From positions 62,001 to 126,000 of the forward strand of contig CAZRDX010000031.1 in assembly GCA_964599235.1 (NCBI GenBank): DNA of 64,000 nt. Direction: 5' to 3'. Of the stretch, positions 8,555-16,432 are shown piece after piece; within the stretch, counting starts at the first letter, position 1; each line of letters opens with the position of its first letter. Below the pieces are notes generated by a model. That model was not told where the DNA came from, did not search any database, and saw nothing but the letters and a program-made list of their open reading frames with translations. Origin of the DNA: DRPN01 sp964599235 (GTDB lineage: Bacteria > Bacteroidota > Bacteroidia > Bacteroidales > VadinHA17). Made by a program: the position numbers and the translations under genes.

Positions 8555-11497
8555 ATGGTTCTGGCGCGTCATATTCTTTTCCTTTTGCTGGGGGGGGTGG
8601 CCGTGTCGTGTCGCCCGCCTGCCGGCGGTCCGGCGGCGCTGGTGGATCCGTTCATCGGCACCGGCTCCGACGGCCACACTTTCCCCGGCCCGGTCTATCC
8701 TTTCGGCATGGTACAACCGGGGCCTGACACACGTACCACGGGCCCCGACTATGCCACGGGCTATCATTACCGCGACTCGACCATCCTTGGCTTCAGTCAT
8801 CTGCGTTACAGCGGCACGGGACGGGGCGCCGGCGGCGACGTCCTGCTGGTGCCGCTGGGTGACCGTCTCTTCTGGTCTCCCGGTCCGCCCGACCATCCCG
8901 AGGAGGGCTACCGCAGCCGCTTCTCCCATCACGACGAGGAGGCCTCACCCGGCTATTACCGCGTCTATCTCCGTGATGCCGGCGTCACGGCCGAGCTGAC
9001 CGCCGGCAGGCGGGTGGCCCTCCACCGCTATACCTGGCACCACCACGACACGGCCACCCTGCTGCTCGACCTGGTGCACGGCATCCACGACCGTCCCGAC
9101 AGTCTTTTCCTGCACATCACCGGCCCCCGCAGCCTCGAAGGATGCCGCCGCTCGGTAGGCGGCCTGCGCAACTACCAGACCATTTGGTTCGCCATGACCT
9201 TCTCCGCCCCCTTCCTCCCGCCCACCCTGCTGTGCGACGGCCGCCTCTCCGACACGGCCACGACGGTCAGCGGCAAGACGGTGAAAGCCCTGCTTCGTTT
9301 CCCCGGCACCCGACGCCTCGAGGTGAAGGTGGCCCTCTCACGCGTCGACATGGCGGGGGCCCGCAACAACCTCCATGAGGCCGACGGCGCCGGCTTCGAC
9401 AAGATACGCCGTCGCTGCCGTCAGGCCTGGAACAACGAGCTGGGCAGGATCACCATCCGCAGCGACGACCCCCGCCTCGACACCCTCTTCTACACCGCTC
9501 TCTACCATTGCGCCATCCTGCCCTCGCTCGACATGGACCGCGACGGCCGCTATCGCAGCCCCAACCACCGCATCTACCACAGCCACGACCATACCGTCTA
9601 TACCAACTTCTCCCTGTGGGACACCTTCCGCGGGCTCCATCCCCTCTTCACGATCATCCACCGGGCACTCACGAAGGAGATCCTCGAGACTTTCCTCGAC
9701 CGTTACCGCCACACGGGCAACCTGCCCGTCTTCGAGCTGTCGGGCAACGACCTGCCCGTCATGATCGGGTTCCACTCCCTGCCGGTGATCGCCGACGCCT
9801 GGGCCAAAGGGATCAGCGTGGAGGATACGCTGCTGATGCTGGAGGCGATGAAGGAGCTGGCACGGCTGCCTTACGGCACGCGGGAGACTTACAAGGTGTT
9901 CGGTTATCTGCCATACGACTATACCTACCAGTCGGTCTCCCGCACCCTGGAGTTCGCCTACGACGACTGGTGTGTGGCGCGCGTGGCACGCGACCTCGAC
10001 ACCGCGGCCTGGCGTTATTACAGCGAACGCTCCCATTTCTACCGCAACCTTTTTGATTCTACGAGCGGGTTCATGCGGCCCCGTGACAGCCGGCGCCGCT
10101 GGCTCACTCCTTTCGATCCGCTGACCTACACCCGCAACTATACCCAGGCCAATGCCTGGCAGTACACCACCTTCGTGCCGCACGATATGGCCGGCCTCAT
10201 CGCCCTGATGGGCGGCGACAAGACCTTTGAGGCGTGGCTCGATCGTTTCTTCGACACCCCTAACCCCTCCACCTACCAGGGACGCCGCTCCTCGTGGATG
10301 ATCGGTCAGTACTACCACGGCAACGAACCTTCACACCATGTGGCTTATCTCTACACCTATGCAGGAGTTCCGTGGAAGACGCAACGGATGGTGCGCAGGA
10401 TCCTCGCCACCCAGTACCGTACCGGTCCCGCCGGACTGGCCGGCAACGACGATGCCGGCCAGATGTCGGCATGGTATGTGCTGAGCGCAATGGGCTTCTA
10501 TTCCGTCACGCCGGGCACCGGCCAGTACGTGCTGGGGTCACCCCTTTTCCGTGAGGCCACGATCCACCTCGAGCACGGCAGGACCTTCCGCATCGTCGCC
10601 CGCAACAATGGTCCGGACCGTCCCTACATCCGTTCGGTGACCCTCAACGGCCGGCCTTTGTCACGTTCTTACCTGCTGCATGAGGAGATCATGCGCGGGG
10701 GTACGCTGGCGTTCATGATGAGCGACCGGCCCGACACGGGCCGGGCTGCGCCATCCCCGTCACGTCCGTTCACGCTGCCGTACCGCGATCTGCCCATGCC
10801 GGTGATCCGTGTGGAAGGAGGCCATCTTCCTCCCGACGGTCTCCTCAGTTACGAAAGATCGTGCCGTGTGACGATCACCTCGCCGGAGCGGCGGGCCCGT
10901 CTGCGCTTCACCTGCGACGGGAGCGATCCCCTCACGGGGGGCCGATGGTACGTGCGGCCTCTCATGGCGGACAGCACCTGTCTGTTGCGGGTGCGTCCTT
11001 TCCTGGAGGGCCGCCGTCCCGGCTATGCCTCGTGGGTGCATCTGCGGCGTCTCAACCCGCTCCCCTCGCTGCCGGTCACCGCCCCCCGGCCGGGCCTCCG
11101 CTATCGCTACCGCAAGGTGTGGGCCTGCCGCCATCCCGACCAACAGGAACATTACCCTGTCGTCAGGGAGGGTGTGGTGCCTGCGGTGGGTACGGCCATG
11201 GGCTTTCCGATGGACGACAAACATGCCGTCACCTTCACGGGTTATCTCCTGGTACCGCGCGAGGGGATCTACACCTTCCGTCTCTTCTCCGAGGACGCCA
11301 GCCGTCTGCGTGTCGACGGCATCACCCTGATCATCAATGAGGGTACCGACAGGAGCGCCCGCATCGCCCTGCGCCGCGGCTACCACAGCCTCGAAGTGCT
11401 GCACGTGCAGGTAGGCGGGACACCCCGTCTCCGGCTCACCTGGTCAGGACCGGACACCCCCGAAGGCCCCGTCCCCCCGCAGCTGCTGTTTCACTGA
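8555..11497 (+). CDS. GH92 alpha-mannosidase with extra C-terminal modules, lipoprotein
   Basis: Calcium-dependent exo-alpha-mannosidase family acting on N-glycan mannose. The 980-residue protein has a lipoprotein signal (AVSC) and the GH92 N-terminal motif VDPFIGTGSDGH. The catalytic-domain signatures are GNEPSHHVAYLY (589-600, containing the expected acid Glu) and GNDDAGQMSAWY (630-641, expected base Asp residues). It is longer than most GH92 enzymes (about 750). From about residue 755 there is a CHB_HEX_C-like module (RLRFTCDGSDPL) and then a PA14-type domain (YTFRLFSEDASRLRVDG), which may bind carbohydrate. Linkage specificity cannot be judged from sequence. It ends four bases from the convergent GH172 gene, with no terminator visible between them. 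Confidence 0.94.
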   Translation: MVLARHILFLLLGGVAVSCRPPAGGPAALVDPFIGTGSDGHTFPGPVYPFGMVQPGPDTRTTGPDYATGYHYRDSTILGFSHLRYSGTGRGAGGDVLLVPLGDRLFWSPGPPDHPEEGYRSRFSHHDEEASPGYYRVYLRDAGVTAELTAGRRVALHRYTWHHHDTATLLLDLVHGIHDRPDSLFLHITGPRSLEGCRRSVGGLRNYQTIWFAMTFSAPFLPPTLLCDGRLSDTATTVSGKTVKALLRFPGTRRLEVKVALSRVDMAGARNNLHEADGAGFDKIRRRCRQAWNNELGRITIRSDDPRLDTLFYTALYHCAILPSLDMDRDGRYRSPNHRIYHSHDHTVYTNFSLWDTFRGLHPLFTIIHRALTKEILETFLDRYRHTGNLPVFELSGNDLPVMIGFHSLPVIADAWAKGISVEDTLLMLEAMKELARLPYGTRETYKVFGYLPYDYTYQSVSRTLEFAYDDWCVARVARDLDTAAWRYYSERSHFYRNLFDSTSGFMRPRDSRRRWLTPFDPLTYTRNYTQANAWQYTTFVPHDMAGLIALMGGDKTFEAWLDRFFDTPNPSTYQGRRSSWMIGQYYHGNEPSHHVAYLYTYAGVPWKTQRMVRRILATQYRTGPAGLAGNDDAGQMSAWYVLSAMGFYSVTPGTGQYVLGSPLFREATIHLEHGRTFRIVARNNGPDRPYIRSVTLNGRPLSRSYLLHEEIMRGGTLAFMMSDRPDTGRAAPSPSRPFTLPYRDLPMPVIRVEGGHLPPDGLLSYERSCRVTITSPERRARLRFTCDGSDPLTGGRWYVRPLMADSTCLLRVRPFLEGRRPGYASWVHLRRLNPLPSLPVTAPRPGLRYRYRKVWACRHPDQQEHYPVVREGVVPAVGTAMGFPMDDKHAVTFTGYLLVPREGIYTFRLFSEDASRLRVDGITLIINEGTDRSARIALRRGYHSLEVLHVQVGGTPRLRLTWSGPDTPEGPVPPQLLFH

Positions 11498-11501
11498 CCT
11501 C

Positions 11502-12674
11502 TCACTCGGGACGAATCACCAACTGCTCCACGGAAGGCAACGGCGGGAAAGGATGGTGCGGCTCCAGCTGATACCAGTATGCCACCGACGCCATGTCATC
11601 TTCAAGAGCCTTGTAGAGGCCACCCTCCTTCCAGCCCAACGCCTGAATGGTGACCCGCAGATCGTGGTCGAAACGGATGGGATCGGTGATGTGCCAGCGG
11701 TACTCACCCACACGGTTGCGGTAACGGCCGAAAGCACCCCGGACATAATAAAAACCGGAATAAGGGGTGGTGAACTCGGTGTAGACATCGCGTCCGTCGG
11801 GACCTCCTCCGTCGCGCATCTCGTAGGCATAGGAACCACAGAAATAGTCCTCTTCACCCGTCCCGCAGATGGTGGGGAACGCTTCATCGCCGTCGATGTA
11901 GAACTTGATCTCCCCTTCGCCCCACCACCATTTGCTGAAGGCACCATGGGCCAGGAAGGTACCCACATACTGACCCTTCCCGCGGATACCGTCGACGATG
12001 GTGTAAGGTTGTTTGTAGGGCAACGGGTTGGTCCGCCGGAACTGGGCATGGAAATAGGCGGCATCACGAGGCACCTGCGTCAGCTGGTAGTCGATCTGAT
12101 AATAGAGACGGGCAGGCGTGTCAGCCTTGTTCTCCATGGTGATGCGACAGCGACGGCGGAATGGCATCTGCCAGTAACTGTTGAAGCCGCTCCGGGGATT
12201 GACACAGACGGCCAGCGACGACACCTGCGGCTCGTTGTCCTGCCCCCAGCCGGTAACAAAAAAATCCCCCACGGGCACCTCCACCGAAGGGGTCTCCTCG
12301 TCATCCCAGTAAATACGCAGGATCATCAGGCGGTAGACACCCGTCGGGGTCATCCAGATATGCCGTATGATGCCGGGTCCCTCGATGTCGGCCAGGGTGA
12401 AGGTATCGTGCGGTGCCAGATTGATGAAAGGGTTCACCTTCCATCCCCTGCCCAGCTCCCGCGCCGGCCCCCGCGCCGTGCCCTCTTCCAGCGTGGCCAT
12501 CCCGCCCCGGCCCTTTTCGCCGGTGAAATTCTCAGGACTGATCGAACGACTCTGTGCATCCGTGATGCGGTAAAGCGAACCCAGATCATTGACACCAACA
12601 AGGGAATCCTGCTCACGAGGTACACAGGAATACATAAAGAACGGAAAGAACAGAAAAAGAAGGGATCTTTTCAT
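11502..12674 (-). CDS. GH172 (DUF2961) family glycoside hydrolase, lipoprotein
   Basis: DUF2961 proteins are now family GH172, with members acting on difructose anhydride or on D-arabinofuranosides and fructofuranosides. The 390-residue protein begins MKRSLLFLFFPFFMYSC (lipobox Cys17). Family motifs are EGPGIIRHIWMT, GDFFVTG and GTGEEDYFCGSYAYE, the last carrying acidic residues expected at the active site. The start at 12674 is preceded by an A/T-rich leader with CCTT before ATG; the longer upstream frame lacks any signal-like sequence and was rejected. Convergent with the GH92 gene. Substrate is uncertain; the neighbouring mannosidase, fucosidase and hexosaminidase suggest a complex heteroglycan. 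Confidence 0.88.
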   Translation of the reverse strand: MKRSLLFLFFPFFMYSCVPREQDSLVGVNDLGSLYRITDAQSRSISPENFTGEKGRGGMATLEEGTARGPARELGRGWKVNPFINLAPHDTFTLADIEGPGIIRHIWMTPTGVYRLMILRIYWDDEETPSVEVPVGDFFVTGWGQDNEPQVSSLAVCVNPRSGFNSYWQMPFRRRCRITMENKADTPARLYYQIDYQLTQVPRDAAYFHAQFRRTNPLPYKQPYTIVDGIRGKGQYVGTFLAHGAFSKWWWGEGEIKFYIDGDEAFPTICGTGEEDYFCGSYAYEMRDGGGPDGRDVYTEFTTPYSGFYYVRGAFGRYRNRVGEYRWHITDPIRFDHDLRVTIQALGWKEGGLYKALEDDMASVAYWYQLEPHHPFPPLPSVEQLVIRPE

Positions 12675-12753
12675 AAGGAAAGATTTTTTCCTAAATTTAA
12701 TCAAACTTTCCGGAACCACCGGAGCCGGATCGCAGCAAAGCATGTACAACAAC

Positions 12754-13674
12754 ATGAAAAACCCGGGAAGACGACTTCCGGAGTCACCTGCGCATGAAAT
12801 AAGGAAAAGATCCTTTTTTCGGCGACGGTTCCCTTTCATAGTCTTTCCCGCAAACATCCCGGCATACGTTCCTCTTCAGGCAAAAAGATCTCACCTGCTC
12901 CCCCCGACGATCCTGCTCATCCTGATGATCTCCTGTTCCGGAGATCCGAAGACCGAAAGAACATTCTACGACAACGGCAATCTGGAGGGAGAGATCATCT
13001 ACTTTGACCGGCGGGATACGACCTCCTTCCTGGCAAAAGGGTATTACAGGTCGGGTCAGCTGAAATATTCCGCGGAGTTCAGGAAGGGCCAAAGAGAAGG
13101 GAAGTATGTCTGTTATTTTGAGAACGGCCGGTTGAAAGATGAAATGCATTTTTCTGAAGGCCTGCTGGACGGGATCGCGCGATTCTACAATCCACGGGGT
13201 GAACTGCGTGAAGAGTCTTTTTACAGAGGAGGACAAATGATCCTCGACAAGGAATACTGGGAGAACCCTGTTTATCATCTTCAACAGATCCGCTTTTATG
13301 TCCCGTTGAACGATTCCGTCAAGAATGACATCGGAAGGATCACCTGCGATTCGTCCGGCAAGGTGATCGAAAGGGCCAGTTTCTTTTATGATGTCCGTGG
13401 GCCGGACACCATCCCGGTAGGACAGAACGGAGAATACACCGTGAGATTCCTCAACAAGCGGGACGATTTTCTTCTCGAGCTATATCTGGGTGACCTGACG
13501 CCGGAGGCTGAGCTGAGAGATACATGGTTCCATGCCCTCACCCCAGGGGATACCATAACCTTTAGCCTCATCGCAGAATTGCCGGGAGAACATCTGGCAA
13601 CCGGCCTGCTTTTCCTGAAAGGCGACACCACCCTGAAGTTTCCCTTCTACATGGAATATTTCGTCCGGAAATGA
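12754..13674 (+). CDS. Lipoprotein with MORN/YwqK-like repeats
   Basis: The 306-residue frame contains a lipobox-like LILMISC and then repeats of the pattern G-x-Y-x-x-G-x-L-x-x-x (FYDNGNLEGE, YYRSGQLKYS, YFENGRLKDE, FYNPRGELREE), the MORN-like repeat found in YwqK-family proteins. The C-terminal half (from about residue 180) is a separate beta-rich domain without clear relatives. The start is unsure: the signal peptide probably begins near the basic residues just before HLLPPTILLI, and ATGs at 12742 and 12754 both give an unusually long N-terminus. A non-ATG start closer to the signal is possible. It is divergent from the GH172 gene. Function unknown; not evidence of a toxin-antitoxin pair. 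Confidence 0.75.
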   Translation: MKNPGRRLPESPAHEIRKRSFFRRRFPFIVFPANIPAYVPLQAKRSHLLPPTILLILMISCSGDPKTERTFYDNGNLEGEIIYFDRRDTTSFLAKGYYRSGQLKYSAEFRKGQREGKYVCYFENGRLKDEMHFSEGLLDGIARFYNPRGELREESFYRGGQMILDKEYWENPVYHLQQIRFYVPLNDSVKNDIGRITCDSSGKVIERASFFYDVRGPDTIPVGQNGEYTVRFLNKRDDFLLELYLGDLTPEAELRDTWFHALTPGDTITFSLIAELPGEHLATGLLFLKGDTTLKFPFYMEYFVRK

Positions 13675-13692
13675 GGTGGAAGTAATTTTTAA

Positions 13693-13740
13693 AAATAGGT
13701 ATTTAAATACCTATTTAAATAGGTTTTTAAATAGGTATTA
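13693..13740. repeat. AT-rich overlapping palindromes between convergent genes
   Basis: Bases 13693-13716 form a perfect 24-bp palindrome centred on TTTAAA. Bases 13709-13724 form a second perfect palindrome, ACCTATTTAAATAGGT, overlapping the first. The unit AAATAGGT then recurs at 13730-13737. The block lies in the 73-bp gap between the MORN-like lipoprotein gene and the convergent sulfatase gene and is strikingly AT-rich against its surroundings. It could act as a bidirectional terminator hairpin or as a protein-binding site. Confidence 0.8.
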
Positions 13741-13747
13741 CCGGTCA

Positions 13748-15271
13748 TCAGGGTTCTTCCTTATCCTCATACAGACCTGTATTTCCGTGTTTCCACAGTT
13801 GCAAAAGGCTGTCGACGACTTCTGTTCTTTCGGCAGCCAGGTTCCGGCTTTCGTAAGGGTCGGTGAGATGGTCGTACAGTTCGGTCACGGGCTGAGCTTT
13901 GCGGAAGTAGCGGGTCAGGCGGTATCGTTCCGTGCGCATGCTGATGCCGTGGCGGTAGTAGCTGAAGGCCTGTTCGTGCCAGCGGGGATCGGCGGGGTCG
14001 TGCAGCAGGGGTACGAGGCTGCGGCCGTCGGTCGGCAGGGTGTCGTCGATGCCGCACAGTTCCATCAGCGTGGGATAGACATCGACCGAGCTGACCACCT
14101 TGTCGCATACGGCGCCGCGGGCCATGCCGGGGGCGCGGACCAGGAAGACACTGCGAAGAGCCCACTCGAAGAGGGTGTGTTTGCCCCACACACGGTCGTC
14201 GCCCAGATGCCAGCCATGGTCGCCCCAGACCACCACCACGGTGTTCCCTGCCAGACCGAGACTGTCGAGGGCTGCCAGTACCTTGCCTGCCTGGGCATCG
14301 ACATAGCTGACCGCAGCAAAGTAAGCATGCCGCAACCGGCGGGCATAGGCATCCGAAACGGGATGTTCCAGCGAAGGATGCTCCTCGCCCGCCCTGTAAG
14401 CGTTGAACTCCCCGCTGTTGTGCAGACTGGCCGGGTTCACACCCTCCGGGATGTCCGGCACCGGCGTCAGCGGAAGACGCGACTCGTCGTACAGGTCCCA
14501 GTACCTGGCAGGAGCATTGAACGGCAGATGGGGTTTGAAGAAACCCACCGCCAGGAAGAAAGGCTGCTTCTTCCCGGCCAGCTCTTTCAGTTTACTGACG
14601 GCCAGACGGGCGGTCAGACCGTCGGGATAGCCCTCGTCCGGCACTTCGGCCCGTTCGTAGGGTTTGACCAGGCCGTGGCGGGCGTTGCGGTTGCTGCCGT
14701 CGGCATAGCCGAAGAAAGCGTTCCAGCCCGTTCCCCATTTCCCGGCATCGAACAGCATCTCGTCCCAGCTGTGGGGCAACTCCAGGGGTGCTCCCGCCGG
14801 CGTACCATCATAGGGATAGACCCGCCCGTCGGCGTAATGACTGATCTTGCCGATGCCCACCGTATAGTAACCGTGTCGTCGCAACCGCTCGACGAAGGTC
14901 TCCGGAGCCGCATGCTCCGGGGCTTCGCCGATGAGACGACGGCAGGCCTCATTGCTGAGCGCTGTCATGCTGCGCGGCAGAAGCCCCGCCAGCAGACCAT
15001 AACGTGACGCCCCGCAGGTGGGAACGGTGACGAACTGGTTGCGGAAGAGCACGCCCTCCCCCGCCAGACGGTCCAGATGAGGCGTATGCATCAGCGTATC
15101 ACCGTAACAATGCAGCTCGGGCCGCAGATCATCGATGAAAAGGAAGAGAACGTTAGGGGGAGGCTTGCCAGCTCCCTCTCTTTCAGCGGCTCCCCTGCAC
15201 GACGACATTCCCGCCGCCACCAGAAGTACCGACAGAAGCAGGAAGATACGAAAAGGTTGGGCTCGTTCCAT
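13748..15271 (-). CDS. Sulfatase (iduronate-2-sulfatase-like), lipoprotein
   Basis: Hydrolyses sulfate esters, probably on glycans. The 507-residue protein has a lipobox (AGMSSC, Cys25), the metal-binding LFIDDLRPEL (Asp47, Asp48) and the sulfatase signature CGASRYGLLAG (86-96), whose Cys86 would be converted to formylglycine by an anaerobic maturase. GDHGWHLGDDRVWGKHTLFEW is the conserved C-terminal metal site of iduronate-2-sulfatase-like members. No maturase gene is in the window. The start at 15271 was chosen because it gives a normal lipoprotein signal; longer versions run into the upstream lactate dehydrogenase gene, which ends 35 bases away on the same strand, so co-transcription is likely. 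Confidence 0.92.
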   Translation of the reverse strand: MERAQPFRIFLLLSVLLVAAGMSSCRGAAEREGAGKPPPNVLFLFIDDLRPELHCYGDTLMHTPHLDRLAGEGVLFRNQFVTVPTCGASRYGLLAGLLPRSMTALSNEACRRLIGEAPEHAAPETFVERLRRHGYYTVGIGKISHYADGRVYPYDGTPAGAPLELPHSWDEMLFDAGKWGTGWNAFFGYADGSNRNARHGLVKPYERAEVPDEGYPDGLTARLAVSKLKELAGKKQPFFLAVGFFKPHLPFNAPARYWDLYDESRLPLTPVPDIPEGVNPASLHNSGEFNAYRAGEEHPSLEHPVSDAYARRLRHAYFAAVSYVDAQAGKVLAALDSLGLAGNTVVVVWGDHGWHLGDDRVWGKHTLFEWALRSVFLVRAPGMARGAVCDKVVSSVDVYPTLMELCGIDDTLPTDGRSLVPLLHDPADPRWHEQAFSYYRHGISMRTERYRLTRYFRKAQPVTELYDHLTDPYESRNLAAERTEVVDSLLQLWKHGNTGLYEDKEEP

Positions 15272-15306
15272 CTGAATACCTTTCTCTGCCTTGGGGCAGG
15301 TGATCA

Positions 15307-16278
15307 TCAACTTATCCCCAGCTGGTCGATGGCCCCTCGGATCACGCCGGCCGAGCGCTCCAGGGCCTCCTGTTCTTTCTCCTGCAGCTTGGTGGTGATG
15401 ATCGTCTCCACACCTTCGCGTCCCACGATGCAAGGGACGCTGAGGCATACCTTCTTCAGGCCGTACTCACCCTGCAGGACGGTAGAGACGGTGAGGATGC
15501 TCTTCTCGTCGCGAAGAAGGGAGCGCACGATGCGCACCAGGGCCATCCCCACGCCGAACCAGGTAGCCCCCTTGTAGTCGATGATATGGTATGCCGAGCG
15601 TCGCACCTCTTCGGCGATGCGTTCTTTTTCGCGGGGCCAGGCGGCAAAGCGTTCCTGACCGGCACAATAGGTATCGACGGGCACGCCGCCAACGTGGGAG
15701 AGCGACCAGGCCACCAGCTGGCTGTCGCCGTGTTCGCCGAGCACGTAAGCATGGACACTGTGGGTGTCGACCTGCAGGTAACGGCTCAGCAGGTAACGCA
15801 GACGGGCGCTGTCGAGGACGGTACCGGAGCCGATAACCCGGCCGGCAGGCCATCCCGAACGCCGCCACGCCACATAGGCCAGCACATCCACCGGATTGGT
15901 CACCACCAGAATGACGGCCCGGGAACCGCTGGCGACAATGTCGTCGACGATCTCTTCGATGATCTTCCTGTTGCGCTGCAGCAGATCCAGACGGCTCTCG
16001 CCTGGACGCTGGGCCGCCCCCGCGGTGATCACCACCACCGAGGCTCCGGCATAGTCGTCCGGCGTACCCGCACGTATGTTGACAGACGGAAAGAAAGGCT
16101 GACCATGGGCCAGGTCGAGCACCTGCCCCGCCACCAGCGAAGCATTGGCGTCCAGAAGTACGATCTCTTCGGCAGCACCGTCGCGCGCCAGCGCATAGGC
16201 AAAGGTGGATCCCACAGCTCCAGCACCCACGATCACCACCTTGCGACGCTGTAGCATGGCTTCTGCTCCCTGTTCCAT
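15307..16278 (-). CDS. ldh: L-lactate dehydrogenase
   Basis: NADH-dependent interconversion of pyruvate and L-lactate. The 323-residue protein has the nucleotide motif GAGAVGSTFAYAL near the N-terminus, the loop AAQRPGESRLDLLQRN (Gln marks lactate rather than malate dehydrogenase, Arg is the mobile-loop residue), VTNPVDVLAYV, and the catalytic His in GEHGDSQ. The start at 16278 has an unusually good ribosome site (AAGGAGG, about seven bases upstream). It is divergent from the LacI-type regulator, with a single operator-like palindrome between them, and is followed by the sulfatase gene. It may serve as a fermentative electron sink under the same sugar-responsive control as the operon to its right; that link is inference. 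Confidence 0.95.
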   Translation of the reverse strand: MEQGAEAMLQRRKVVIVGAGAVGSTFAYALARDGAAEEIVLLDANASLVAGQVLDLAHGQPFFPSVNIRAGTPDDYAGASVVVITAGAAQRPGESRLDLLQRNRKIIEEIVDDIVASGSRAVILVVTNPVDVLAYVAWRRSGWPAGRVIGSGTVLDSARLRYLLSRYLQVDTHSVHAYVLGEHGDSQLVAWSLSHVGGVPVDTYCAGQERFAAWPREKERIAEEVRRSAYHIIDYKGATWFGVGMALVRIVRSLLRDEKSILTVSTVLQGEYGLKKVCLSVPCIVGREGVETIITTKLQEKEQEALERSAGVIRGAIDQLGIS

Positions 16279-16367
16279 ATTCCCTCCTTTTTTTGAAATA
16301 AAATTAACCAAAAATCCCCAACATGAAAAGGACGTACCGCATTCTTGAGAATCACAAAGAAAAAAAC

Positions 16368-16387
16368 TTGCGTGAACGTACACGCAA
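16368..16387. promoter_or_regulatory. LacI-type operator palindrome
   Basis: TTGCGTGAACGTACACGCAA is a 20-bp inverted repeat that matches its own reverse complement at 18 of 20 positions; only the two bases flanking the central ACGT differ. Length, even symmetry and central CG-containing core fit LacI-family operators. It lies between the divergent lactate dehydrogenase and LacI genes, just upstream of the -7 box at 16403, where a bound repressor would block transcription. I found no second copy elsewhere in the window. Confidence 0.75.
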
Positions 16388-16402
16388 ATCGAAAATAGTT
16401 CG

Positions 16403-16410
16403 TACTTTTG
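16403..16410 (+). promoter_or_regulatory. -7 promoter element of the LacI gene and operon
   Basis: TACTTTTG matches the Bacteroidota -7 consensus TAnnTTTG and lies 22 bases before the LacI-gene ATG. The operator palindrome covers the region where a -33 element would sit, which fits autorepression. No clear TTTG at -33 is visible. Confidence 0.6.
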
Positions 16411-16432
16411 TAAGGAACCATTATCACGATCC

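Noticed and set aside
11553..12797. 414-codon plus-strand frame opposite the GH172 gene
   Set aside because: The opposite strand encodes clear GH172 motifs and a lipobox; this frame has none.
12754..13674. YwqK-like lipoprotein considered as an antitoxin of a toxin-antitoxin pair
   Set aside because: The repeat family carries that name in databases, but there is no small toxin-like gene beside it and it has a lipoprotein signal.
15307..16278. Malate dehydrogenase as alternative for the lactate dehydrogenase gene
   Set aside because: The substrate loop has Gln (AAQRPGESR), as in lactate dehydrogenases; malate enzymes have Arg at that position.
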